Source: Catellatospora coxensis (GTDB lineage: Bacteria; Actinomycetota; Actinomycetes; Mycobacteriales; Micromonosporaceae). From it: a stretch of 64,000 nucleotides of DNA. Location of the stretch: NCBI RefSeq assembly GCF_016862635.1, contig NZ_BONI01000007.1:62001-126000 (forward strand). The letters are read 5' to 3'. The number at the start of each line of letters is the position of its first letter. The stretch's first letter is position 1. Shown piece after piece: positions 20,520-28,652 of the stretch. Both the position numbers and the translations under genes were made by a program. A model generated the notes under the pieces. That model was not told the origin of the DNA. It searched no databases and was given only the letters and a program-made list of their open reading frames with translations.

Positions 20520-20545
20520 CCGCGACGCGCCGGGGCGCGTCGCGG
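20520..20545 (-). other. Strong hairpin between manB and the Trm112-like gene
   Basis: Perfect 11-base arms at 20520-20530 and 20535-20545 close a CGGG loop between the manB stop (20570) and the Trm112 start (20475). There is no clear U-tract. It may be a partial terminator, setting a lower level for the downstream genes. Confidence 0.5.
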
Positions 20546-20569
20546 GCTCACCACGTTCCGCGAAGCAGC

Positions 20570-21949
20570 CTACCCACGGACCAGCTTCAGTACCTCGTCG
20601 CGCAGCTCCGACATCCGCTCCGGCGTCGGCGCCTCGACGTTGAGCCGCAGCAGCGGCTCGGTGTTGGAGGCGCGCAGGTTGACCCAGCTGCCGTCGGCGA
20701 AGGCCACGGTCAGGCCGTCCAGCTCGTCCTGCTGCTCCCCGGCGAAGTGCTCGCGCACCTGCGCCAGCTTCGCGCCCTGATCGGCCACCACCGAGTTGAT
20801 CTCGCCCGAGGAGGTGTACCGCTCGAACTGCGCGCCCAGCGCCGACAGCGGTCCGGACTGCTCGCCGAGCGCCGCCAGCACGTGCATGGCGGCCAGCATG
20901 CCGGTGTCGGCGCCCCAGAAGTCGCGGAAGTAGTAGTGCGCCGAGTGCTCGCCGCCGAACACCGCACCCGTGGTCGCCATCTCCGCCTTGATGAAGGAGT
21001 GGCCCACCCGCGTGCGGACCGGGGTGCCGCCGTGCTCGCGTACGATCTCCGGCACCGCCGCCGAGGTGATCAGGTTGTGGATGATCGTGGCCCCGGGGTG
21101 CTTGGCCAGCTCCCGCGTCGCGACCAGCGCCGTCACCGCCGACGGGGACACCGGCGCGCCGTCGGCGTCGACCACGAAGCAGCGGTCGGCGTCGCCGTCG
21201 AAGGCCAGGCCCAGGTCGGCCCCGTGCTCGCGCACCGCGGCCTGCAGGTCCACCAGGTTGGCTGGCTCCAGCGGGTTGGCCTCGTGGTTCGGGAACGAGC
21301 CGTCCAGCTCGAAGTACAGCGGCACGATGTCCAGCGGCAGCGGGTCCAGCACCGCGTCGCCCAGCACCGCGGGCACGGTGTACCCGCCCATGCCGTTGCC
21401 GGCGTCGACGACCACCTTCAGCGGCCGGATCCCGCGCAGGTCCACCAGCAGGCGCAGGTGCGCCGCGTAGTCGGCCAGCAGCTCCCGGGTCTCGATCTCC
21501 CCCGCCGGGGCGGGCATCTCCGCGCGCGTGTCCAGCAGCTCCTGCGCCCGCTCGCGGATCGCGGCCAGCCCGCTGGCCTGCCCGACCGGCTTGGCCCCGG
21601 CGAAGCACAGCTTGATGCCGTTGTACTGGGCCGGGTTGTGGCTAGCCGTGAACATGGCACCGGGCAGGTCGAGGATGCCGGAGGCGTAGTACAGCAGGTC
21701 GGTCGAGCCGAGACCCGCGTTGATCACGTTGATCCCCTCGGCGCGTACGCCGTCGGTGAAGGCCTTGACCAGCGACGGCCCGGAGTCGCGCATGTCGTGC
21801 GCGACCACGACGGTCCCGCGGTCCTCCCCCAGCGCCCGCAGCGTCTGCGCGAACGCCCGGCCCAGCGCACCGGCCACCGGCTCGTTCAGCTGGTCCGGCA
21901 CGGTGCCGCGGACGTCGTACGCCTTGACGATCTGGGACAGGTCAGACAC
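20570..21949 (-). CDS. manB: Phosphomannomutase / phosphoglucomutase
   Basis: A 459-residue member of the alpha-D-phosphohexomutase family, converting mannose-6-phosphate to mannose-1-phosphate. The catalytic serine is Ser103 in TASHNP. The metal loop DGDADR lies near residue 245, the sugar-specificity loop is GGEHSAH, and the phosphate-binding loop is RASNTEP near the C-terminus. All four are intact. Together with manA (16943-18106) and manC (59991-61091) it completes the GDP-mannose pathway. It is the first gene of the leftward mannose block. Confidence 0.95.
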   Translation of the reverse strand: MSDLSQIVKAYDVRGTVPDQLNEPVAGALGRAFAQTLRALGEDRGTVVVAHDMRDSGPSLVKAFTDGVRAEGINVINAGLGSTDLLYYASGILDLPGAMFTASHNPAQYNGIKLCFAGAKPVGQASGLAAIRERAQELLDTRAEMPAPAGEIETRELLADYAAHLRLLVDLRGIRPLKVVVDAGNGMGGYTVPAVLGDAVLDPLPLDIVPLYFELDGSFPNHEANPLEPANLVDLQAAVREHGADLGLAFDGDADRCFVVDADGAPVSPSAVTALVATRELAKHPGATIIHNLITSAAVPEIVREHGGTPVRTRVGHSFIKAEMATTGAVFGGEHSAHYYFRDFWGADTGMLAAMHVLAALGEQSGPLSALGAQFERYTSSGEINSVVADQGAKLAQVREHFAGEQQDELDGLTVAFADGSWVNLRASNTEPLLRLNVEAPTPERMSELRDEVLKLVRG

Positions 21950-22047
21950 AACATCTCCTTAAGCCTCAGCTATCTGCTTCACCCTAACCACCGCACGTTA
22001 CGTACCCGGGCCGGGCGCGCACGTATCCCGCATGAACGATCGACCAA

Positions 22048-22122
22048 GATCGCCCGACTTGCCGGGCACTCGTGCGTATCTTGAACAACGATTCGCACAG
22101 GTGCCTGGCAAGTCGAACGATC
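22048..22122. repeat. Long imperfect inverted repeat
   Basis: Arms of 21 bases at 22056-22076 and 22094-22114 pair with three mismatches around a 17-base loop. An outer GATCG/CGATC pair (22048-22052, 22118-22122) extends the structure. It lies between the manB start and the aldehyde dehydrogenase stop and looks like a dispersed intergenic palindrome, though I see only one copy in this window. Confidence 0.6.
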
Positions 22123-22142
22123 AACGACGGCCGTCGGACGTG

Positions 22143-22176
22143 CGCGCGCCCCGGGGCCGAGGCCGCCGGGGCGCGT
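22143..22176. terminator. GC-rich hairpin after the 22208 aldehyde dehydrogenase gene
   Basis: CGCGCCCCGG pairs with CCGGGGCGCG, about 30 bases past the stop of the leftward dehydrogenase gene. This GC-only stem is probably a terminator of the U-poor type common in actinomycetes. Confidence 0.5.
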
Positions 22177-22207
22177 TTCGCGATCACTGTCGGTTGTGGC
22201 CCGATCG

Positions 22208-23641
22208 TCAGAGTTGCAGCCCGGTGAGGACGAGGACGCGGGGGTCGGTGTAGTCGTCCATGGCGCTGCGCAGGCCCTCGCGGCCGGTGCCGGAGCCCTT
22301 CACGCCGCCGTACGGCATCTGGTCGGCCCGGAACGACGGCACGTCGCCGACGATCACGCCTCCGACCTGCAACGTCGCGTGCGCGGCGAACGCCGTCTGC
22401 AGGTTGCTGGTGAACACGCCGGCCTGCAGGCCGAAGGCCGAGTCGTTGACCGCCGCGAACGCGGCGGCGTCGGAGTCCACCGTGGAGACCACCAGCACCG
22501 GCCCGAACACCTCGTCGCAAGCGACCTTGGCATCGGCGGGCACGTCGGCCAGCACCGTCGGTGCGTAGGTGGCACCGGCGCGTGTACCCCCGGTCAGCAC
22601 CTTCGCACCGGCCGCGACCGCCTCGTCGACCCAGTCCTGCACCCGCTCCGCGGCCGCCTCGCTGATCATCGGACCGACCTGGGTGTCGGCGGCCGCCGGA
22701 TCCCCGGTCTTCAGCGCCTGCACAGCCGAGACCAGCATCGGCACGAACGCCGCGGCCTGGTCGCGGTGCACGATCACCCGCTGCACCGCGATACAGCTCT
22801 GCCCGGCCTGGTAGTTGCTGAACAGGGCGATGCGCTGGGCGGCCCAGGCCAGGTCGGCGTAGTCGCCGCAGACCACCGCGGCGGCGTTGCCGCCCAGTTC
22901 CAGCGTCACGTGCTTGTGCGGCACCGCGGCCTGGATCGACGCCCCGACCGGCCCGGACCCGGTGAACGACACCACCGGCAGCCGCGGGTCGGCGACCAGC
23001 GCGGCGGCCCGGTCGTTGGGCACCGGCACGACCGAGAACATGCCCGCGGGCAGCTCGGTCTCGGCCAGCAGCTCGCCGAGCAGCAGCGCGGACAGCGGGG
23101 TCGCCGGAGCGGGCTTGACGATGATCGGCGCGCCGACCGCGATCGCCGGGGCGACCTTGTGCGCGACCAGGTTCAGCGGGAAGTTGAACGGGCTGATGCC
23201 CAGCACCGGGCCCTTCGGGAAGCGCCGTACGACGGCCATGCGCCCGGCGGCGGCGGGGTCGGTGTCCAGCCGCATCAGCTCGCCGGAGAAGCGGCGCGCC
23301 TCCTCGGCGGCCCAGCGGAACGTGGAGACCGCGCGGCCCAGTTCGGCCTTGGCCCACATGAGCGGCTTGCCGTTTTCGGCGCTGATGAGCGCGGCGACCT
23401 CGTCACCCCGTTCGGCCAGCCGGCGGCTCACGTGGTCGAGGGCCGCGGCGCGCGCCGCGGCGGGCAGCCGGGCCGCGTCGGGCGCGACCTTCGCGGCGGC
23501 CGCTACCGCGTTTTCGACCTGCTCAGGCGTAGCGTTGGCGGTCTGACCGACCACGCGCCCGTCGTAGGGGTTGCGAACATCAACGAGATCATCACTGGTC
23601 TCCGGGGAACCGGCGATCCAGTACGGGGTCCGATCGGCCAT
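22208..23641 (-). CDS. NAD(P)-dependent aldehyde dehydrogenase
   Basis: A 477-residue aldehyde dehydrogenase. The cofactor and active-site motifs are present: SFTGSGPVGASI, the general-base Glu in TLELGGNAA, the catalytic Cys in NYQAGQSCIAVQR, and the late EVFGPVLVV. The sequence branch (SPFNFPLNLVAHKVAPAIAVGAPIIVKPA) is that of succinate-semialdehyde, phosphonoacetaldehyde or non-phosphorylating glyceraldehyde-3-phosphate dehydrogenases. I cannot fix the substrate. It is divergent from an aminobutyraldehyde dehydrogenase-gabT pair, so succinate semialdehyde is an attractive guess (inference). Between the divergent starts lie only about 75 bases, which must hold both promoters. Confidence 0.88.
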   Translation of the reverse strand: MADRTPYWIAGSPETSDDLVDVRNPYDGRVVGQTANATPEQVENAVAAAAKVAPDAARLPAAARAAALDHVSRRLAERGDEVAALISAENGKPLMWAKAELGRAVSTFRWAAEEARRFSGELMRLDTDPAAAGRMAVVRRFPKGPVLGISPFNFPLNLVAHKVAPAIAVGAPIIVKPAPATPLSALLLGELLAETELPAGMFSVVPVPNDRAAALVADPRLPVVSFTGSGPVGASIQAAVPHKHVTLELGGNAAAVVCGDYADLAWAAQRIALFSNYQAGQSCIAVQRVIVHRDQAAAFVPMLVSAVQALKTGDPAAADTQVGPMISEAAAERVQDWVDEAVAAGAKVLTGGTRAGATYAPTVLADVPADAKVACDEVFGPVLVVSTVDSDAAAFAAVNDSAFGLQAGVFTSNLQTAFAAHATLQVGGVIVGDVPSFRADQMPYGGVKGSGTGREGLRSAMDDYTDPRVLVLTGLQL

Positions 23642-23715
23642 ACGCCCACCCTAACGCACGGAAACAGTTGCTCAAGACCCTTGCTCGACACGGATTTCGT
23701 CGCGAGGATAGCTCT

Positions 23716-25155
23716 ATGCCACCGATGACAGAGAAACTTGCCAACTTCATCAACGGAAAGTACGTAGCTCCCGTCGACGGCGGCTACGCCGACCTCATCG
23801 ACCCGTGCACCGGGGAGGTCCTCGCCCAGACGCCGGTCTCCGGCAAGCAGGACGTCGAGGACGCCATGGCCGCGGCCGCCGCCGCCTTCGAGGCCTGGCG
23901 CGACACGACGCCCAGCGAGCGCCAGAAGGCCCTGCTGAAGATCGCCGACGCGGTCGAGGCGCGCGCCGATGAGCTGGTCGCCCTGGAGAGCCGCAACACC
24001 GGCAAGCCGCTGCACCTGACCGCGAGCGAGGAGCTGCCGCCCGCGATCGACCAGATCCGCTTCTTCGCCGGGGCCGCCCGGCTGCTGGAGGGGCGCGCGG
24101 CGGGCGAGTACATGGCGAACCTGACCAGCTACGTGCGCCGCGAGCCGATCGGGGTCTGCGCGCAGGTCACGCCGTGGAACTACCCGCTGATGATGGCGGT
24201 GTGGAAGTTCGCGCCGGCGATCGCCGCGGGCAACACCGTCGTGCTCAAGCCGTCGGACACCACGCCGATGTCGACGCTGCTGCTGGCCGAGATCGCGGCC
24301 GAGTTCCTGCCCCCGGGTGTGCTCAACGTGGTCTGCGGTGACCGGGACACCGGCCGCGCCCTGGTCGCGCACCCGACCCCGGCCATGGTCTCCATCACCG
24401 GCTCCACCCGGGCCGGGTCCGAGGTCGCCGCGTCGGCCGCGCCCGCGCTCAAGCGCACCCACCTGGAGCTGGGCGGCAAGGCCCCGGTGCTGGTCTTCGA
24501 CGACGCCGACATCGCCGCGGCCGCCGAGGGCATCGCGATCGCCGGGTTCTTCAACGCGGGCCAGGACTGCACCGCTGCCACCCGCGTGCTGGTCACCGAG
24601 GGAGCGTACGACGCGTTCGTCGAGGCCCTCACCGAGCAGGCCCGCAACCTCAAGACCGGCGCACCCGACGACGAGGACGTGCTCTACGGTCCGCTCAACA
24701 ACGCCAACCAGCTCACCAAGGTCACCGGCTTCATCGAGCGACTGCCCGCGCACGCCCGGGTCACCACCGGCGGCGAGCGCGTCGGCGAGCAGGGCTACTA
24801 CTTCGCGCCGACCGTGGTCGCCGACCTGGTCCAGGGCGACGAGATCGTCACCGACGAGGTGTTCGGCCCGGTCATCACCGTGCAGAAGGTCGCCGACGAG
24901 GCCGAGGCGCTGAGCTGTGCCAACGACTGCCGGTACGGGCTGGCCTCCAGCGTGTGGACCGCCGACCACGGGCGGGCGATGCGGCTGAGCAAGCGCCTCG
25001 ACTTCGGCTGCGTGTGGATCAACACCCACATCCCGCTGGTCGCGGAGATGCCGCACGGCGGCTTCAAGCAGTCCGGGTACGGCAAGGACCTGTCCGCGTA
25101 CGGCCTGGAGGACTACACCCGGGTCAAGCACGTCATGCACAACATCGGAGAATGA
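23716..25155 (+). CDS. Gamma-aminobutyraldehyde dehydrogenase-type aldehyde dehydrogenase
   Basis: A 479-residue enzyme from the ATG at 23716, preceded by GAGGA. Another ATG at 23725 is possible, and longer frames upstream are unlikely. Motifs are SITGSTRAGSEVAASA, the Glu in HLELGGKAPVLVF, and the Cys in FNAGQDCTAATR. The NAGQDCTA form is characteristic of aminobutyraldehyde and betaine aldehyde dehydrogenases. It would oxidise 4-aminobutyraldehyde to GABA. The next gene, gabT, overlaps its stop (ATGA), which supports a putrescine-to-GABA-to-succinate route. A second enzyme of this type lies at 42094-43578. Confidence 0.9.
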   Translation: MPPMTEKLANFINGKYVAPVDGGYADLIDPCTGEVLAQTPVSGKQDVEDAMAAAAAAFEAWRDTTPSERQKALLKIADAVEARADELVALESRNTGKPLHLTASEELPPAIDQIRFFAGAARLLEGRAAGEYMANLTSYVRREPIGVCAQVTPWNYPLMMAVWKFAPAIAAGNTVVLKPSDTTPMSTLLLAEIAAEFLPPGVLNVVCGDRDTGRALVAHPTPAMVSITGSTRAGSEVAASAAPALKRTHLELGGKAPVLVFDDADIAAAAEGIAIAGFFNAGQDCTAATRVLVTEGAYDAFVEALTEQARNLKTGAPDDEDVLYGPLNNANQLTKVTGFIERLPAHARVTTGGERVGEQGYYFAPTVVADLVQGDEIVTDEVFGPVITVQKVADEAEALSCANDCRYGLASSVWTADHGRAMRLSKRLDFGCVWINTHIPLVAEMPHGGFKQSGYGKDLSAYGLEDYTRVKHVMHNIGE

Positions 25156-26438
25156 CCTTGAGCGCGTCCTCTGAGATCCACGCCCGCCGCGTGGGCGCGG
25201 TGGCCCGCGGCGTCGGCTCGACGCTGTCCTCCTACGTGGACCGGGCGAGCGGTGGCACGCTGACCGACGTCGACGGGCGGGAGTGGATCGACTTCGCGGC
25301 CGGCATCGCCGTCACCAACGTCGGCAACAGCGCCCCCGCGGTCGTCGCGGCAGTGCGCGAGCAGGTCGAACGCTTCACCCACACCTGCTTCATGGTGACG
25401 CCGTACGAGTCGTACGTGTCGGTGTGCGAGCAGCTCAACGAGCTGACGCCGGGTGACTTCGCGAAGCGCTCGGCGCTGTTCAACTCCGGCGCCGAGGCCG
25501 TCGAGAACGCCGTGAAGATCGCCCGGTACGCCACCGGGCGGTCCGCGGTGATCGTGTTCGAGCACGGCTACCACGGCCGGACCAACCTGACCATGGCGCT
25601 GACCGCGAAGAACATGCCGTACAAGCACGGCTTCGGCCCGTTCGCGCCGGAGGTCTACCGGGCCCCGATGTCGTACCCGCTGCGCGACGGCCTGACCGGC
25701 GAGCAGGCCGCCGCCCGCGCCATCGACACGATCACGACGCAGGTCGGGGCGCAGAACGTGGCCGCGATCGTGATCGAGCCGATCCAGGGCGAGGGCGGTT
25801 TCGTGGTGCCCGCGCCCGGGTTCCTGCCCGCGCTGGCGTCCTGGGCCGCGGCGAACGGGGCGCTGTTCGTCGCCGACGAGATCCAGACCGGCTTCTGCCG
25901 CACCGGCGACTGGTTCGCCGCCACGCACGAGCAGGTCGTCCCGGATCTGATCACGACGGCCAAGGGCATCGCGGGCGGCCTGCCGCTGGCCGCGGTCACC
26001 GGCCGCGCGGAGGTCATGGACGCGGTGCACGCCGGCGGCCTCGGTGGCACGTACGGCGGCAACCCGCTCGCCTGCGCCGCCGCCCTCGCCTCGATCCAGA
26101 CCATGCGCGACCTGGACCTGCCCGCGGCGGCGCGCCGCATCGGCACCGTGCTCACCGACCGCCTGTCCACCCTGGCCGACAAGTACCCGCAGATCGCCGA
26201 GGTCCGCGGCCGAGGCGCGATGATCGCCATCGAACTGATCAAACCCGGCACCCTCCACCCCGACCCCATCCTCACCGGCGCGGTGAACAAGGCCTGCCAC
26301 GCCGCCGGCCTGCTCACCCTGACCTGCGGCACCTGGGGCAACGTCTTCCGCTTCCTGCCGCCCCTGGTCATCTCCGACGAGGACCTCGACCGCGGCCTCA
26401 CCATTCTCGAACGGGCATTCGACACGTCCGCGAGCTGA
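25152..26438 (+). CDS. gabT: 4-aminobutyrate aminotransferase (GABA transaminase)
   Basis: A 428-residue class III, PLP-dependent aminotransferase. The ATG at 25152 overlaps the preceding stop. The PLP-binding features are NSGAEAVENAVKIARYATGR, the Asp in FVADEIQTGFCRTG and the Schiff-base Lys in ITTAKGIAGGLPLAAVTGR. It transfers the amino group of GABA to 2-oxoglutarate, giving succinate semialdehyde. Coupling to an aminobutyraldehyde dehydrogenase argues for GABA over other omega-amino acids. A strong hairpin terminator follows at 26445-26486. Confidence 0.93.
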   Translation: MTLSASSEIHARRVGAVARGVGSTLSSYVDRASGGTLTDVDGREWIDFAAGIAVTNVGNSAPAVVAAVREQVERFTHTCFMVTPYESYVSVCEQLNELTPGDFAKRSALFNSGAEAVENAVKIARYATGRSAVIVFEHGYHGRTNLTMALTAKNMPYKHGFGPFAPEVYRAPMSYPLRDGLTGEQAAARAIDTITTQVGAQNVAAIVIEPIQGEGGFVVPAPGFLPALASWAAANGALFVADEIQTGFCRTGDWFAATHEQVVPDLITTAKGIAGGLPLAAVTGRAEVMDAVHAGGLGGTYGGNPLACAAALASIQTMRDLDLPAAARRIGTVLTDRLSTLADKYPQIAEVRGRGAMIAIELIKPGTLHPDPILTGAVNKACHAAGLLTLTCGTWGNVFRFLPPLVISDEDLDRGLTILERAFDTSAS

Positions 26439-26444
26439 TCCGGC

Positions 26445-26486
26445 GACGGCGTCCGCCCGTTTCACCACGGACGGGCGGACGCCGTC
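26445..26486 (+). terminator. Terminator after gabT
   Basis: Perfect 16-base arms (26445-26460 and 26471-26486) flank a 10-base loop seven bases past the gabT stop. The stem is very GC-rich with no U-tract, as is often seen in actinomycetes. Confidence 0.75.
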
Positions 26487-26602
26487 ATCGCCGAATCCAC
26501 CGGACGGCGGGCGTGGCTTGAATACGTACCACACACCCTCGCTCAGGCCGATCAGGAGAACGTCTCCTTGCCAGGCCGCCGCACTGCTGCACAATTAAAT
26601 GT

Positions 26603-27598
26603 GTGAATAGACCGCGGACCGCCGAAGCACAGGACGCGCTACGCCGCTACGTGGTCGGTCAGGAACGCGCGAGCGTGTCCCTGAGCCGCCTCATCGACAT
26701 GCACCTCGCCTGGTTCCGGGATCGCAATCCGCTGCACCGCGCGCCGAACGCATTGCTGATCGGCCCCACCGGAACAGGCAAGAGCCACGCCATCCGGATG
26801 GTGGCCAACGCCATGAAGATCCCGCTTATCGTGGTCGACTCCACCCGGCTCGTCTCCGCAGGCGCCAACGATCATCTGACGTTGGAGGGCGTACTCATCA
26901 ATCTGGTCAAGAAGGCCCGCCAGTCGCAGTCCACCGATGCGCCGGAACTCCAGGCCGAACGCGGCATCGTGTTTCTCGACGAATTCGACAAGCTGCGCTA
27001 CGACACGCCGTTCAGCGAGTCCGCGAGCATCCAGCGCCGGCTGCTCCAGTTCATCGAGGGCGACACGCTCGACCTGTCGGTCTCGGAGGAGGACGGGCCC
27101 CGCTCCATCGTGACGAACGGGATCCTTTTCATCGCGGCCGGCGCGTTCTCGGGCATCGAACGGCTGCAGTCGAGACGCCCGATGACCGGCGTGGAGGACC
27201 CGGTGAGCGTCGACGTCATCCACCCGCGCGACGTGCGCGAGTACGGCTTCCTCCACGAGCTGGTCGCCCGGCTGCCGGTGATCATCCGCTTCGCGCCGCT
27301 GCGGGCCGAGGAGCTGATGGCGATCCTGGAGCACGAGGACGTGTCGCCGCTGAAGTTCTACCGCAGCTACTTCGAGCAGCACGGCTTCAACATCCACCTG
27401 CCCGAGGCGACGCTGCGCCTGGTGGCCAAGCAGGCCGAGCAGATCGAGCTGGGCGCACGCGGGCTGCACCAGGAACTGTTCCCGGCCCTGAGCACCCTCG
27501 CCGACCACGTCATCGGCAGTCCCCCGACCGACATCGTCATCACCGCGGCCATGTACCGGGACCTGCGCAACAACCGGTACAAGCCGCCCTACCCGTGA
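26603..27598 (+). CDS. ClpX-like AAA+ ATPase without a zinc-binding domain
   Basis: A 331-residue AAA+ protein starting at the GTG at 26603. Walker A is GPTGTGKS (residues 54-61), Walker B is GIVFLDEFDK (121-130), and the arginine and sensor-2 regions are EYGFLHELVARLPVIIRF and ELGARGLHQEL. The layout follows ClpX/HslU: RRYVVGQERASVSLSRL at the start, a DEFDK box, then GEGDTLD-like and SGIE-like segments. There is no N-terminal Cys4 zinc domain and no obvious IGF loop for docking ClpP. It may therefore be a stand-alone unfoldase or remodeller. The next gene's GTG overlaps its stop, making it the first gene of a coupled module with a VirD4-like ATPase. Confidence 0.82.
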   Translation: MNRPRTAEAQDALRRYVVGQERASVSLSRLIDMHLAWFRDRNPLHRAPNALLIGPTGTGKSHAIRMVANAMKIPLIVVDSTRLVSAGANDHLTLEGVLINLVKKARQSQSTDAPELQAERGIVFLDEFDKLRYDTPFSESASIQRRLLQFIEGDTLDLSVSEEDGPRSIVTNGILFIAAGAFSGIERLQSRRPMTGVEDPVSVDVIHPRDVREYGFLHELVARLPVIIRFAPLRAEELMAILEHEDVSPLKFYRSYFEQHGFNIHLPEATLRLVAKQAEQIELGARGLHQELFPALSTLADHVIGSPPTDIVITAAMYRDLRNNRYKPPYP

Positions 27599-28638
27599 GG
27601 ACCCCCATGGAGGACCTGCAGGCAGCCCGGATCAGCCGCGACTACTCAGGCTTTCTACTCAGGGAGGTCGACTGGTCCCTGATCGAGGAGGGCACGGAAT
27701 TCGTCTCCCGGATCGACTACATCCGCAGGTTCACCTTCACGGCCCACCTGTCCGGGATCGGCAAGTGGACCGGCATGAGCACCGAGGTCGTCGACGCCGA
27801 CCGGGTCGCCCTGCGCCTGCACGCGGCCATCGAGGAAGCGCTGGTGTCCGCGCAGTTCCTCAACCTCACCGAGCTCACCACGTCCATCTCCACCGACCGG
27901 CTGGCCTTCCAGTACCGCGACCCGGACTACGAGTTCGACCTGACCTTCCTCGGTGACGGCACGGTCGTGCTGGAGCGGCGCGGCTCGCGCATGCGGGCCT
28001 TCCACGACTGGTACACCTCGTTCATGCCGTACGTGCCGCAGATCCTGCGGCGGGCGATGGCGGCTTTCGACACCGAGCTGCACCACCGGCTGATGCCCCC
28101 GCACCCGACCCCGGCGGACACCGTGAACGCCATGGGCACCGATGTTCCCGAGCGGGTCAAGCTGCTGAGCTCGTCGTTCAACTTCGAGGTGGTCTGCCAC
28201 CGCCTCGCGCACGAGGACTCCGCCAAGATCAGCACCAACCTCGAGGTCATGCGCGACAACGTCGCGGTGCGCCTGCCCGACGCCGGCGGCGTCATGACCC
28301 GGCAGGAGGGGGAGCCGCACGTGGCCGACTACGGCCGGATGGACTACCGGATCGGGCTGCGGCACCCGAAGCGCAACTACGTGACCCAGTTCCTCACCGT
28401 GATGGCGCCCTCGAACGCGAAGTGGTCCGGGCTGTTCTTCACCTTCGCCTACGTGGGCGAGAACTCCACCGACTGGGGAGAGGGCCACCGGGTGGCGATC
28501 AACCCGCGGTTCTTCCTGTCCCCCGAGGCCTGCGCGGACGCGTACATCTCCTTCTTCCTCGACATCGGCCTGGTCGGCTTCGTCGCCTCGGTCACCAAGG
28601 GCTACACGTTCACCACCACGGCATCGACACTGGACTAG
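27595..28638 (+). CDS. Unrecognised protein of the ClpX-like/VirD4-like module
   Basis: A 347-residue protein from the GTG at 27595, which overlaps the previous stop; an ATG at 27607 is possible. I recognise no family. It has no membrane helices, signal peptide or clear catalytic motif. It appears alpha/beta with many aromatic and charged segments (YIRRFTFTAHLSGIGKW, RNYVTQFLTVMAPSNAKWSGLFFTFAYVGEN). The C-terminal part is the most hydrophobic (AYISFFLDIGLVGFVASVTKG). Its strict coupling between two ATPases suggests it is an adaptor or substrate for one of them (inference). The coding signal is strong, with high GC at third positions like its neighbours. Confidence 0.75.
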   Translation: MRTPMEDLQAARISRDYSGFLLREVDWSLIEEGTEFVSRIDYIRRFTFTAHLSGIGKWTGMSTEVVDADRVALRLHAAIEEALVSAQFLNLTELTTSISTDRLAFQYRDPDYEFDLTFLGDGTVVLERRGSRMRAFHDWYTSFMPYVPQILRRAMAAFDTELHHRLMPPHPTPADTVNAMGTDVPERVKLLSSSFNFEVVCHRLAHEDSAKISTNLEVMRDNVAVRLPDAGGVMTRQEGEPHVADYGRMDYRIGLRHPKRNYVTQFLTVMAPSNAKWSGLFFTFAYVGENSTDWGEGHRVAINPRFFLSPEACADAYISFFLDIGLVGFVASVTKGYTFTTTASTLD

Positions 28639-28652
28639 CGGAAGGATCGGAC

